A stretch of DNA of 64,000 nt from Sistotremastrum niveocremeum HHB9708 (Eukaryota; Basidiomycota; Agaricomycetes; Sistotremastrales; Sistotremastraceae). The notes under the pieces are model-generated. The model had not been told where the DNA came from. It saw only the letters and a program-made list of their open reading frames with translations, and did no database searches. This document shows, one piece after another, positions 32,823-44,722 of this stretch. The DNA lies in the NCBI GenBank assembly GCA_001630475.1, contig KV419404.1:292225-356224 (forward strand), in the 5' to 3' direction. The position numbers were made by a program, and so were the translations under genes. How positions within the stretch are numbered: position 1 is the stretch's first letter; the number at the start of each line of letters is the position of its first letter.

Positions 32823-35257
32823 ATGGCTGGAGGTGTCTATCTAGATTCCCCAGCAAAGGCACCCGACGTATCGTCTTTTACGCCAATACCATTTCCAAGA
32901 TCTGACGGTGACTCGTCGAAACGTCCTCCTAATGTTGATCCTACGCCCGATGCGCAGGGCAGTGTCAACTATTACCGTTTGGTACCTTCTGATGAAGTTG
33001 CTTCTGTGAATTGGAGGAAAAAGATTGGCGAGGAGGTTGCTAAAGCTCTGGGATACCCGAGTGAGCACGTCTGGCATTTCTTCATGAAGTCCATTTAGTA
33101 ACGCCCTCTAGATGCTTCGAAACATATACTGGAAGCCTGGCCAGAAAATTACGCCTTTTATGATCACAACAAAGGTCCTCAGTCTGGTCCTCGCCATGAT
33201 CTTTATCTCTTTGGCAAGTGATTATATTCTATTCAGAAATTCAAGCCTGGACAAGGAATTGTCATGTAGGCGCACCCATAACAGCAAAATTCCGCTCTAC
33301 CAACGAGTTCATCCCGCACGCTATATGGCTTCTAACAGATGAAACCCTCACTCCTACCAACTGTAAATGCAAGTATTGCACGAAGAGCAAGTCCCAAAAG
33401 CAGATTTCCGAATCCCATGGGCTCTCCACCAGTAAGGCTCCTCAGTCTGTCCCGACGGGTGTCCGAAGGGTACCTCCGGCTGTCAAATCGAAAGCCGTCC
33501 CTTCGCAAGTGGCTAGCAAAGAACGATCCAGTGATCTTCGAAGCAAGAGGTGGTTTAGAGAGGGCGAACTTGTCTGGTGTGCCCTGCGTTCTGAACTACG
33601 CCCGTCAACGCCAGAGCATCCGCTCGTCGCTCTCAAGTTCTGGCCCACCATCATTCAAGAATGTCGACTCAAAGTAGACTCATCCCGAAGGCAGTCGAAT
33701 GGTCCCCCCGAAGAATCCTATGACATTGACCAAACTTACTCGTATAGAGTCAAGCTACTTGCTTTGATGCAAGCTTCTGTTGTTCAAGAGTCCTCGATTC
33801 TTCCATACCAGGCTTATCAGCCCCCTAGAGAACTTCTAGACTATCTTAGTGGACTGCCGAAACCGAGCCTGTCGACCGAACAAGACATGGAAAAATTGAG
33901 CTCTGTGACCATAGGGTTACGGGGCGTAGACACGTTCGTTCCAAGGGCTTTGGAACCGAATGGTGTTACTCGGGAGACCACATTACAGGACGCAGGTCCC
34001 GCTCTGATCCTTGCCATCGAAATAGCCGCTCAAATGAGTCGCATGTGGTCGCCTACTGATGATTGGCAATGGGAGGGACGGATTCCCGATGCCGAGGGCA
34101 CTATGCAGCTGGTTAAGCATCTGAAATTTCAGGGTCTTTGGTGGGGCATAGAGCGGATCTGGCAGGAAGATATGATCCGTTTGCAAATGGCCAGAACTAC
34201 CCTTCATCCAAGCGACCACAACCTCTTCCTGGAGCCCTCGCCTTCGGCCCAAACGAGAGGCATTTTCATGAGGATCGCGAGTATCTTTCTTGATGGAGAA
34301 GGGGAGCTCCGTAAATGCAAAGTCGCGGGCATGATATATGAACTCGCTGACGCCGACTGGGAGACTAAGCCCAAAATATCTGTGGCAGAGCCTGCTCCGT
34401 TTGCTGCTGTGGATCCGTCACAATTATCAGTGTCGCAGACTCCTGCTGTTACACCCGGGCCATCTCAACCACTAATGCAACCCCCTCCCTTTTTGCCCGC
34501 GCCTGAAATTCGACAAAGCGTTGTAGACTTCGTAAATCTTACCACAACGCCGCCATCGACGCCACCGCCAAGCTCGCCCGCCCGGAACGGAAGCGCCTCT
34601 CGTTCTCAGAAGCAACCTCTCACTCCTCTCACTCCTCTTCCAGCTTCACCTTCAGTCGCTCATGATCGCAATGCGCGGAAGAATCTTAAGCGAAAGCGCT
34701 CCAATTCGCCTGCGATAGATTTCAATGTCGAAACCGGCCTGTCGGGGCCTGGGTTCGTCAGCGCGGACGGCCCCAAGAAACCATACTTTATCTATCCCCT
34801 TCCCGCCGCCCCTACAGGATACGTTTTCCGGCCCATTCTACCACCCTCTTACGAAGCTGTTTATGACATCAGCCACATCAGCGGACGATACTATCCAGGA
34901 CTGCTGGACTCACCGCTACTGAAAGAATCTCTCGATGCCTCATCATCAATTCCACTGCCTGACTTGCTGGACGATGCTCATGGAGCGAATGATCTCACGT
35001 ATGAGGCGAGAACGTTGGTTCTTCTCAAGTCACTCGTAGGCTTCTACCCTGGTTATTTTAACAGCATGAATGCCTTCACGTGGAGGAGTAACCGTTATGA
35101 AATGGCTCGCGACGCTGATTATAATGCCAGGTTATTTTGTCATCAGAGATGGCATGGACATGACGCTGGACTTATCGACAATGATTTGCCTTCCAGCTCA
35201 CCTCCGCTTTCCCAACCACACACCACTATGACGTCCCATCTTTCTACTGGAATATAG
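32823..35257 (+). CDS. clr2: Clr2-type transcription-silencing protein, 775 aa
   Basis: Homologue of fission-yeast Clr2, a subunit of the SHREC heterochromatin-silencing complex. Three exons join exactly: 32823-33060, 33112-33213, 33270-35257. The second intron (33214-33269) begins GCAAGT and ends TAG, a GC-AG intron; no GT donor gives the right frame. The conserved Clr2 block spans the joins: KKIGEEVAKALGYP, then GPRHDLYLFG, then AKFRSTNEFIPHAIWLL and NCKCKYC, whose Cys cluster probably binds zinc. A middle folded region (WFREGELVWCALR, then LKFWPTIIQECRL) resembles the chromatin-reader-like part of Clr2. The C-terminal third has Pro/Ser-rich low-complexity sequence, a possible nuclear signal (KNLKRKRSN), then a folded end with LVGFYPGYFNSMN. 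Confidence 0.85.
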
Positions 35258-35450
35258 CATTTGAATACTCATTTTATTATTGTTGTAGTTTACTGTTTGT
35301 TGAAGCGTATACGTATGTGCGTACAGTCATAATTGACGGAATTTCGAGGCATAAATAAATCTAATCCAAAGGTACAGGATAGCAATGCAGTAAAGCGATG
35401 AAGGTAGGGGAATGAATGACGGGAGGCGATGGACAAAATTCAGAAGTGAA

Positions 35451-37720
35451 TTAATATGCGCAATAAGCTACGCAAAGGAGAGGGAATCCAGCGTAGAGAC
35501 CAAGCCAGAAGACGATGTTACCCAGTGTTCTGTTTCGCCGAATAGCTGGTATCCGACCCAGTGCAATCATAGGCATTTGTATCATCTGCAAAACGCTATT
35601 AGCTGGGCGATTAATACACCTTTGGGACTGACCTGGAGAAGGAACAAATACATCCTAGCGATGTGTTTGACAACGAAGTTTCGGGAGTGAGTGAATCACG
35701 ACATACCTGATCTTTTTGGTCACAACTACCATTACCAACTCATGCGCGATGGCTGATAAAAGGAAGGTAACCAGTGTTGCGGAGTGTTTGGACAGCTTAT
35801 AATGTGATATTGTCGATGCATAGACGTGAAGAAGAAGGAAGTTGTGAACGGGCTTGTTCCATTTTCGTGCAAATTCGTCCCACGAGGTAGCGTTCCACCT
35901 AGAAAAATGATTTAACCTCAACAATAGAATACCGACACAAGAAATTTACTGTATCGAGGCGTTAGTACTTGTGAATATCAAGTTCAGAATGACATACCCA
36001 ATCCTCGTAGAAACCTCTATCAGCAAACCTGGAGAGCTCGGCAAACCCATTGCATATGCATTCTATAACGGGTCAATCGCTGAGGTTGAAAGAATGCACA
36101 CAGACTCACCGAATATTATATAGAAAAGTAGGAGATATGAAAGCATAAAAGGTAGCGCTAGATCGAGCAAGGAGCGTAAGAATGATTGGTTGGAAGTTGG
36201 GACAAGCGGTAGGATGAGATGTGCAGTGACGGTGTATAAAAGAGCGAAAGAGCCAAATGTCGCCACTGTTTTCTCAAGAACGTAAAGTGGGCGAATTCTG
36301 GGGAGATCAACATAAGATGACTCAGCAGAAATTGTTTGAATACTCACTTGTCTGTACGAGGGAATTCTAATTCGTAGACTAGGGTCGGGAACAATTGATA
36401 TTCCGCGAAATTCTTGATCGTCACATTCTGCGGCCACTGTACCCTCTCGGGGCCCTTTGAAATGAGTTCCTTCTCCATCGCCGTTAAGTCTTTGGCCATG
36501 GACGAGATATGTGAGCTTGGATGATGCGTCAAGATATCAAATGAGCTAGGTGGGGGAGGGGATGTGTTTGCCTTCTCCTGTTGGTCATTCGACACGTGCG
36601 CAAGCAGGCGGTTGCGAAGTGCAACTGCAGTAGGAGCATCGATGTATGACTTCGTGGTTCCATCAACCACGACACCTTGGACCGAGGGGGTTCCAGATCC
36701 AGACTGGGTGCTAAGCTGCGAGCCAGACGGAGAAGGGGGCTGAGCTGCCTTGGCGTCGCTCAACGCCTTATCCCATCCTCCGATAGCAGACGATTCGCAA
36801 GCGGCACGAAGGAGTGCTTCTGTTTCTCTATACTGTTCGTCTATCCAGGAGAGATAGCCATTGACTGCCATGTAGGAGTGGCTTTTCATAATCATGACCT
36901 GGAAATGATATCAGACAAACACTTAACCTGCTATCCGAAAAAGCCCATACGAATGAATGAAGGGTCAAATAACCAGACTGCACCCAAGGCCATTGCCTGT
37001 CGGGGTATCAATAAACTGACAGAAGAACACAATATGGACTTGCCTGTGAAAGGTCCAAGTAACGGCAGTGGCAAGAACTAGTGCCTGGAAAGTATGCTGA
37101 ATAGCCAGCCCGGCACCATAGTAGCTTATCCACCGCTTCTGCAGTAACCTTGCAAAGAAGACACAAAAGCTTGTGCTGAGCACAAGAACACCATCGGAGA
37201 GAGCAAGCATGCCTGCGTGACGGGAAAACATAGCAGCAAAAGCGAGCGCTATTGGTTGGCCAGTGGCTTCATAAGAGTGAATGTAGGATTGGACGGTCAA
37301 AAGAAATATGGAGATCCAGAAGAGGGTGAAGAAGCCCTAACAAAGTGGTGATGAGAGAAAGGAGTGGCATGGTCGATTGAGAAGCCCACTCGAAATTCAT
37401 TGACGCCCGACTGCGCGTTATTGGTGTCGAAATGCGACGTTCGTGGAGTGAAGGCAATCAATGCTCGAAGCCTCTTTGAACCTGACGACAAGAAAGGCTT
37501 TGACACATAGAGAGTCCCGTCGGCCGTCTCAATCGTCGACTTGACAGACGATGTCGATATTTCGCGCTCAAGTGTTGGTCCATCCGCAGGGACAGATTTG
37601 GGAGTACTGACATTAGCGACACCAAGTCTATAGCAAGATTATTTAAATTTCGGTTCTGAGAGAGAAAATTTGAACATACAATGCTGGATTAGGGGACCCG
37701 TTGGGGATGATGGTTGTCAT
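35451..37720 (-). CDS. ARE2: Sterol O-acyltransferase (ACAT/Are family, MBOAT)
   Basis: ER membrane enzyme that esterifies ergosterol with fatty acyl-CoA for storage in lipid droplets. The start at 37720 reads MTTIIPNGSPNPA, followed by a disordered cytosolic N-terminus. Transmembrane segments include ALSDGVLVLSTSFCVFFARL and LLDLALPFMLSYLLLFYIIF. Family motifs seen: HSFVMIMKSHSYMAVN, GFYEDW immediately followed in the next exon by WNATSWDEFARKWNKPVH (the FYxDWWN motif), and the MBOAT His in FLLSAIAHELVMVVV. The C-terminal exon reads MIALGRIPAIRRNRTLGNIV and ends AYCAY with TAA at 35451-35453. The intron that splits FYEDW from WN does not fit canonical sites in phase. About nine exons are present. 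A Ser/Pro-rich insert lies between two membrane segments. Confidence 0.88.
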
Positions 37721-37873
37721 TGAGTAAGATAGAGAGCGGCTACAACAGCCACGCCTACGGTCACCTTTGATCCAAATGACGTTGTCGACGAAATATTGGC
37801 ACAGCCACGCCGAGTTAGACCCTTAAGGCATGGCATTCTCTATCTCCGCCGACATCTCCGTGATTTTCTTTTT

Positions 37874-38790
37874 ATGTTCATTCTCTCGACCTTGAAGGCA
37901 ATCTCCTCTCTTACTGTGGCTTCGTTAGCTGAGCTCTTTTTGGTCGCAGGATACCGTCGCTCTTCTCCCTAATACTTTCGGACTGCCTGGAGAACAGGCT
38001 TTGATTGCAGCTTTGAACAAGAAATACGCTAATCGAGTTCTTCACGATGTTGGGCTATGCATCTGCGTGTTTGATTTAGCTGAAGCAGGCGAAGGGAAGG
38101 TCAGATATGGGGACGGTTGTCTGTGGCACAAAGGTGAGTCTCCCACATGCAAAGCTGTGGCATCATCTCAGGAGGTGCCAGTCGTTTTTAGGATGGTGGT
38201 ATTCCGGCCGTTCCCTTCAGAGGTCATTCTGGCCAAAGTAAAATCATCATCAGAAGATGGTATCAGACGTAAGCCAGCCGATTTTGCTGCCGAACTGCTA
38301 ACGATATGGAATTCTTTAGTAACGCTTGGCTTCTTCGACGATCTGCACATACCTCTTCCATACCTCCCAATTCCTTCAGCCTTGTATGGTACTCTGTTTT
38401 AAGACCCGATGACTTTACCTGACCTGCTACCAGTGATGTTCGAGAACGGGCGCATTTCTGGATACCCGAAGGAGGGGACACACCTGCCGCCGAACTTCTC
38501 GACACTCCGACAGAAAACCGTATGTACATCGACCAAGGTGAAATAATGCGTGTACGCGTTGAGACCGACGAATTTTATGATGATGAACCTGGACCACCGA
38601 AAGCCGCGGAAGGCGTGCAAGTGAAACGCGAGCTCAGAAGATCGCCATATTCTATCATTGTATGTGATTTTTAAACGTCAGTCGATACCGATGTTGACTG
38701 TTAGTCCAGTGCTCGATTTCAGAACAGGGCTTGGGTCCTACATCTTGGTGGAAACAGGCACAAGAAGAAGATGGAATGGAGGAAGGCTGA
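37874..38790 (+). CDS. RPC25: RNA polymerase III subunit Rpc25 (RPC8), 221 aa
   Basis: Rpb7-like stalk subunit of Pol III, needed for initiation of tRNA and 5S transcription. Exons: 37874-37897, 37950-38133, 38182-38268, 38320-38383, 38434-38659, 38710-38790; all phases agree. The first intron (37898-37949) starts GC and ends AG, joining MFILSTLK to DTVALLPNTF, as in Rpc25 proteins. The second (38134-38181) is 48 bases, stop-free and in phase; removing it gives CLWHKVVFRMVVFRPF, the family consensus. Further conserved blocks are LNKKYANRVLHDVGLCICVF, LTLGFFDDLHIPL and FWIPEG. The end CSISEQGLGPTSWW is diagnostic of Rpc25 and stops at 38788-38790. Confidence 0.92.
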
Positions 38791-39053
38791 TTGGTTTCCT
38801 GTTTTTGCTAAATATAGCGCAAGGTACTTGTTCCTAATTCACTTATTCCATCTTATCGTATATCAGGAGTCCTGGCATGTTCCACATGATAATGCGGGCA
38901 TTTTATTCCTATAAAGTGTGTATGACATTCGGTATATACCAAACTCAAATCGCAAGTATCATCAGAAAGGGCGGAGCTCCATTGACACTGCAATGCACGC
39001 CTGCGTACAAGCCGTATTTTCCAAGCCGCGTGAGAGAATTGAAATGTGATTTG

Positions 39054-41307
39054 CTAATTCTTTGATATAGCAAAAGATCGTTCGTATTCGTCAATAACCT
39101 GTCTTTCCGCCGGGAAAAAGTCTATTTCCTTCAAGCTCCTCCACTAGATAGTAACAACACGGTGAATTGATGAATCGACACGCTGAAGGATATATGACGA
39201 ACCTTAGTCTTGTGGTACAATTTCCAGCACAAGATTAGAACAGGAGTGACGCCAATCATAGTATAGGAAAACAAGAATGTTGTCACGTTCCAGTTCACGA
39301 AAACAGGGTAACCGTCTGCGTCAGCGGGTTGAGTCATCGCATAGTCGAGCACAGAGGCATATGAAGGATGGCCTTACCCACAACAGCCATGAGGAGAGTC
39401 AAAAATAGTGCAACCCATCTAAAAGCTTGTAAGGCGAAGATATTCGGTACTGCGAACAAAAAAGTATACGTGGCATAAGGTTGCCAGCGCGCCTTATAAG
39501 GCAGGGAATCTCTAGAGATTCCTTGGGCTTTCAAAGCCTACCCAACTGTTAGCAAAAAATCGCAAGTTCGCAGAGGGCAGCTGCTTACATCTCTGAATCT
39601 AAGGTAAGTGAAACAGATGACCGCGAAATTGAGTAATTGTGAGGCAGTCACAAGGTTGATAAACCTGCAGTTATTCAATCGTAAATAGACGTATTGAGAT
39701 CGTAGTGCACTCACCAGGAGAGTACAACTTCGGATGCATTACCCAGTTCCAGAAAACTCAAGCAAGATATCCCAAGTACCACAAAAACGCAATAGATCGG
39801 AACACCGTGTTTCGTGCAGTGAGTCAGCTGTTTCGGAGCTTTGCCTTCCAATGCCAATCCGAATAATGTTCTACTAGCAATAAATACATAACTGTTCCCA
39901 GCAGAAAATACGGCCGTGAGAATGAGAGCATTGACAATGTGTGGGAGAACCGGGATGCCGAGTCGTTCCATGGCAAGCACATAGGGCGACGCACCGGCAT
40001 TCTGGGCGGGAGAATTAATTGCGCCAATAAGAGTAGGATCATTGTAAGGTACGACGATGCCGACACAGAGTGCCCCGATGGAGAAGAAAAAGGTCAAGCG
40101 CCAAAAGACGCTGGAAAAAGCACGAGGCATCGTCTTGCGAGGACCTGCCGGACGGAGGAATCAGGGAGGAAACGGGAGGTTAACGGGATGATGATATCTC
40201 ACTCATGGCTTCACCAGCGGTCATCGACACGTATTCTGGTCCCGCGATTGTGTACGATGCTGAGATCAAGCAGGCAAGGAAACCGAGGAAGCGGCCAAGG
40301 CTACCATCTTTAGTATACTCTGCAAATGGAGCACCGCTGACGGAGGAAGCTAGGAAATGCTCTGAGCAATTTCGGGGGTGCCAAGAGTGGAATATTGACG
40401 TACGGTCCCAGTTTCTGAATCCGTAGCGGTCATGCTTTGGATTTCCACCTAGCATGGTGACGAAGGTGAAAGCGATCAAGCCGACGGCTAGTATAGCCTT
40501 TCCAAGGGCTAGCCAGTATTCAGTCTCTACATAGGGGTTCAGATCTTCATACTTATGACTGAAAAAGTGCCTCACACCTCCATACGAGCTCACTGCAAAA
40601 ACATTGATAATCCTGTGTGCCGCATAAATCAAGGGAGCAAGAACAGCTGCTGATGCAGACACGTACAGATATAATGTGAGCACGATCAGTATGATAGCCC
40701 AGACGGGTATTCTTTCAGTCCAGAATTGGATGAGCAAGTTGACTGCGGTCACTTCGAATGGGACCTGGACCGCTTGGAAGAAAAAGAAATTGATGCCGGC
40801 TGCGAATCCGAATGCCTCGTCCACAAAGTGATCTGCAAATCGAAGAAAGGGACTTGATATTGGGATCCATGTAACCATCTCAGCTGGGATTGTTATCAGA
40901 TTTAGATGTTATAAGGAAGACTAGCTAGGACCAGCTTTGCATACCTGTGCATTCGGTGATGGCAAGAATAACGAAACACCACAATGTGAAGGCCACGAAC
41001 AGACTTGCAGGCCCTCCCTTTGCCAACGCAGCACCAATTTGCACGAATAACGCAGTACCAACGACACTGGAAGCAAAGTGATTAGTAAATTCGCTCCCGG
41101 TAGTGCGTCCATGTAACCCTTTGCTCACCCTCCAATACCAATAAGTTGGATATGTCGGTTTTTCAAACGTCGATGAGTATGATCTGTCTGCTTGAGAGAC
41201 AACGACGAGTTGGTGCGGCCATCTTCATGCTCGAATTTTTGGCCCAATTCGACCGGGGTGGCCATGGAGGGAGAGAGCCGAGAAGAAAGTTCAGAATGCT
41301 TCCGCAC
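39054..41307 (-). CDS. Amino-acid permease (APC superfamily, YAT type)
   Basis: Plasma-membrane amino-acid/H+ symporter of the fungal AAT family. The start is 41307 (MRKHSEL) or 41263 (MATPVELGQKF). The lead sequence LKNRHIQLIGIGG followed by VGTALFVQIGAALAKGGPAS is the diagnostic helix-1 signature. TAEMVTWIPISSPFLRFADH and FVDEAFGFAAGINFFFFQAV give helix 3. Later blocks are YTIAGPEYVSMTAGEA, RAFSSVFWRLTFFF, NALILTAVFSAGNSYVFIAS and FINLVTASQLLNFAVICFTY, then a C-terminal soluble exon WRSLKEIDFFPAERQVIDEY ending at 39054. Around twelve transmembrane segments and about twelve exons are present. A GGNPKHDRYGFRNWD loop fits the family. Specificity is not predictable. Confidence 0.9.
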
Positions 41308-41490
41308 ATGCTGGGGAGCTGATAAAGCAGAAATTCAGTGAAACATTACTCCCAGGAAAGCTCCAACATCGAAAGGTGCGAAATTTCAAAGCAAATGTTC
41401 TCATCGATGCAGTAGCGCCCTGATAGGCACAGACGCCTGGGACGCCTAAATTCCCTGAAGTCCACGCGACGTTCTCTGCTGAGGCTGTCC
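41308..41490. promoter_or_regulatory. Divergent spacer between permease and BRAP2/Etp1 starts
   Basis: These 183 bases separate two divergent start codons and must hold both core promoters. I see no clear TATA box. Confidence 0.4.
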
Positions 41491-43542
41491 ATGTCAACTC
41501 CTCGCTTTCACTTTGTCATCAGACATTCTGCTCTTCCAACACCTGAAGGGAAACGAAAATATATACCAAGTTCAATTTTTGATTCCCTGCCTTCAAATAT
41601 CCCTACATCCTATCGCAAGAGAACTACTCTTTCGTCATCGGCAGCGCCTAAGGTCGAGCACGACTGGAGACACGGTTCTATTCGGGTCGATTGGATCGAT
41701 TTCTCTACCGGCAAGAACAAAGATATGAGTGCAGAGGCTTCCTCATCTTCGGCTGGGAAAGGTGAGTTTTGGGCTTGCTGCACGTAAATTTCACCCGTTG
41801 ACTCGGCACGAAACGCAGGAAGTGGTCCGCCCATAGCCACCTATGTACCCTCAGGAGGGCAAACCCCTTTGACAAAGGAGGGCTCTGCTGAACTTGCCGA
41901 AGGCGTTGTGCACATCTATCGTGAAAGACCACGAACTTCGGATTCATCAGGGGCTTCGTCGTCAACACCCAACACCATAGACGATGGAACGACCGCTGGG
42001 GGAACATGTCTTGCAGTACTTGCAGTTCCGCCTTATATGACCCCTTCCGACTTCTTGACATTCGTCGCGCCAGCTGCGGAGAGCATGGTGCATTTAAGAA
42101 TGATCAGGTAATTGAATCTGTCTGATAAAACGATGACGGCTGACAAGATTGACAGAGATTCTTCGCCCAATCGCTCCATTGTCTTGATCAAGTTTGGAGA
42201 CCCGGAGGATGCAGAGGACTTCGCACAGGCATATAATGGGAGACAGTTCAATTCGATGGAGGTGAGTGTCCAATCCTTTTCTCGCAACTCTTCCCCATAT
42301 TTGTGCAGCCCGAGATTTGTCTTGTTGTACGCGTCGCTTCAGTCACTGTCGAAGAATGCGATGAAGCCACGCTTGCCACTTCTCGACTGTCCTATCCCCA
42401 AGACACCCGCTATGAGCTTCCGACCTGCCCTGTTTGTCTTGAGAGAATGGACTCTGCCGTAACGGGACTGGTGACCGTTCCGTGCTCACATACTTTCCAC
42501 TGTACTTGTTTGACCAAATGGGGGGATAGCAGGTACGTCGGGTCGGGTTTTCTCACCTCACGATCATTATTCACTTTCACCCAGATGTCCAGTCTGCCGT
42601 TACTCCCAAAACCTCTTAACATCACATCCGACAAATACATCACGAACGATTCCTTTTGCCAATCCAGGATCCCCCACACTCTCCACATGTTGGGACTGCT
42701 CATCTACAACCAATCTCTGGATATGTCTCATCTGCGGAAACGTCGGATGCGGACGTTACGGCCAAGCTCATGCTCAGGGCCATTACCAACGAACGACACA
42801 CCTCTACGCGCTCGAACTCGAGACACAGCGTGTCTGGGATTATGCTGGAGATGGTTATGTCCATCGCTTAATACAAAATAAAGCTGATGGGAAACTTGTC
42901 GAGCTCCCTTCCGCGTCATCTATGGCATCTACTGGACTGGTTGATTCTGGTGCTGCGTCGAGGGGCCTTGGACCTGGGCCGGCGGATACACTGGCAGCGG
43001 AGAAAATCGAGGCAATTGGCATTGAATACTCATATCTTCTGACATCCCAACTCGACTCTCAACGCGCCTACTTTGAAGACGAAAAAGTCCAATTAGTCAC
43101 TCAACTCGAGGAAACTCGGCGAACGATGGCGAATATGAGTCTCGAACTGGATAATCGGATAGCTGCTCTACGACAGGCGGAACAGGAACGAGTCCAGATG
43201 CTAGAGAAGGAGAAGATCAAAGCTGAGAAACGAGCCGAGAAGATGGCCGAACTGGCGAGAAAGTTGGACAAAGAACTGAAAGAGGAAAGAGCAGTTTCTC
43301 AGGGACTGATGCATAACCTTGGTAAGCTGAAAGACAGGGCCGAGGAGGCGGACAACGAGAAAGTCGAGCAGTCGGCCAAAATCACCGAGTTGCAAGACCA
43401 GATGAGGGACTTGATGTTCTATCTCGAGGCTAGAGAAAAGATAGAGCAAGGAGAAGGTGGGGCGAGCGAAGCGGCTGGTGGCACCGTTGAGCTGCCACAG
43501 CAGGGTGGAAAGACAGGTAAGAAGACGAGGACAAAGAGATAA
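41491..43542 (+). CDS. ETP1: BRAP2/Etp1-type RING E3 ligase with UBP zinc finger
   Basis: Homologue of human BRAP (BRCA1-associated protein) and yeast Etp1, a ubiquitin ligase linked to stress and transporter turnover. Domains in order: an N-terminal RRM-like BRAP2 domain ([20 protein letters not shown], then [20 protein letters not shown]), a RING-H2 finger ([34 protein letters not shown] across an intron), a ZnF-UBP ([20 protein letters not shown], then [14 protein letters not shown]), and a coiled coil ([19 protein letters not shown] onward). The tail is basic ([10 protein letters not shown]). The start at 41491 opens [16 protein letters not shown]. About five introns lie in the first two thirds; the coiled-coil exon is long. 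Confidence 0.92.
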
Positions 43543-44722
43543 GCAGGAAGTTCGTAATAAACTAGCTTCAGCTCTTTCTGTATACTAGTTCAAATTTTAC
43601 TACTGACACATCGCTGTACGGAACACATTCTTGTTATCTCACCAAGTATGAGAAATCAAGCGAAACTAGGTCCAGTAGTAATGATGATCTTGCGCAATGT
43701 CGCCTTGCAAATGACGAGAGAGGCCAGTAAGAGAGGCTGCTTTTGTAGGACGGTTTCGGTCTGATAGTGCAGTACTCGGCAAGATGGGCAAGGTGTTGAT
43801 TCAGAATGTCGGACATCGCGTTTGAGCAAGGAGGCGCCCATGGTCATAGGAATTTGGAGTTGAAATGTATCGATCCGAATCACATTGGATGACCACATGT
43901 CAGCAGCTATAGCTAGAGCATGTTCATGGTTTCACATCCAGTTATCATGTGAAGGCTAGACGAGATGCCATAGTGGCTCAGATTAAAGACTTGCCAGCTC
44001 CGAGCGAAATTTGCTACAGATGAAACCAATTTCAGCAGTGGGATAACTCCTTTTTGGCTTCTCCAAGGAAAATTTCATAGGACCCCAGAACCGCCAGAAA
44101 TAGGCTGAACGATTGACGAATTGCAAAAACACGCTCACATCCCGCAGAGTCAGAGAGGGGACGACCGAAAGCCGGGTAGATCGAAGATTTGGAAAATTAA
44201 AAAATCACAGCAAAGACTCTATGCAAACTGGGATTCTGATGCGGGTCTGATCGACGAAATCCGGACCTCCGATATAGTAGCCTTGATCGCGGAAGCCCAG
44301 AATTCCAAGAAAAAAAAAGTTGTGCTGCTGAAGCAGTTTCCGTTCGGTGTTCCCGAGTGCTAAAAACAGGGGTCATGGGCGGGGTAGCCAGAGATAGTTA
44401 GATGAGTGGACCAGAGGGGTTAGGAGCATTGGGATAAACCATAGTAAAGGTAATATAGCAGATGCTATGAACTAGGAGTACGACGAAGCGAAGACCGATT
44501 GACCCTCATGCAGGCCTCATGAGCGTCTCGTTACGAGGACCGGAAGGTCACTATTGGGGCCGATTGGCGCTCCTGTTCTAGTTTATTTCGATGGTTGGGC
44601 TGATGCTAGAAAACACTCTGTTGTATACTTATCACATTTCACGAAACTACTACGACGCATACAAGCAGGGCCGGGGAAGGGTTATCGAAACACATGAAAC
44701 GGAGAGGTAAGAAGTACGAATA
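43543..44722. other. Convergent intergenic region, 1.2 kb
   Basis: This interval separates the stops of BRAP2/Etp1 and the cyclin-box gene. Only frames under 90 codons occur. Nothing was recognised; both 3' UTRs should lie at its edges. Confidence 0.5.

Noticed and set aside
38134-38181. Reading RPC25 straight through this interval as a 16-residue insertion
   Set aside because: Although in frame, splicing gives an exact match to the Rpc25 consensus, so the interval is called an intron; retention is kept only as a finding.
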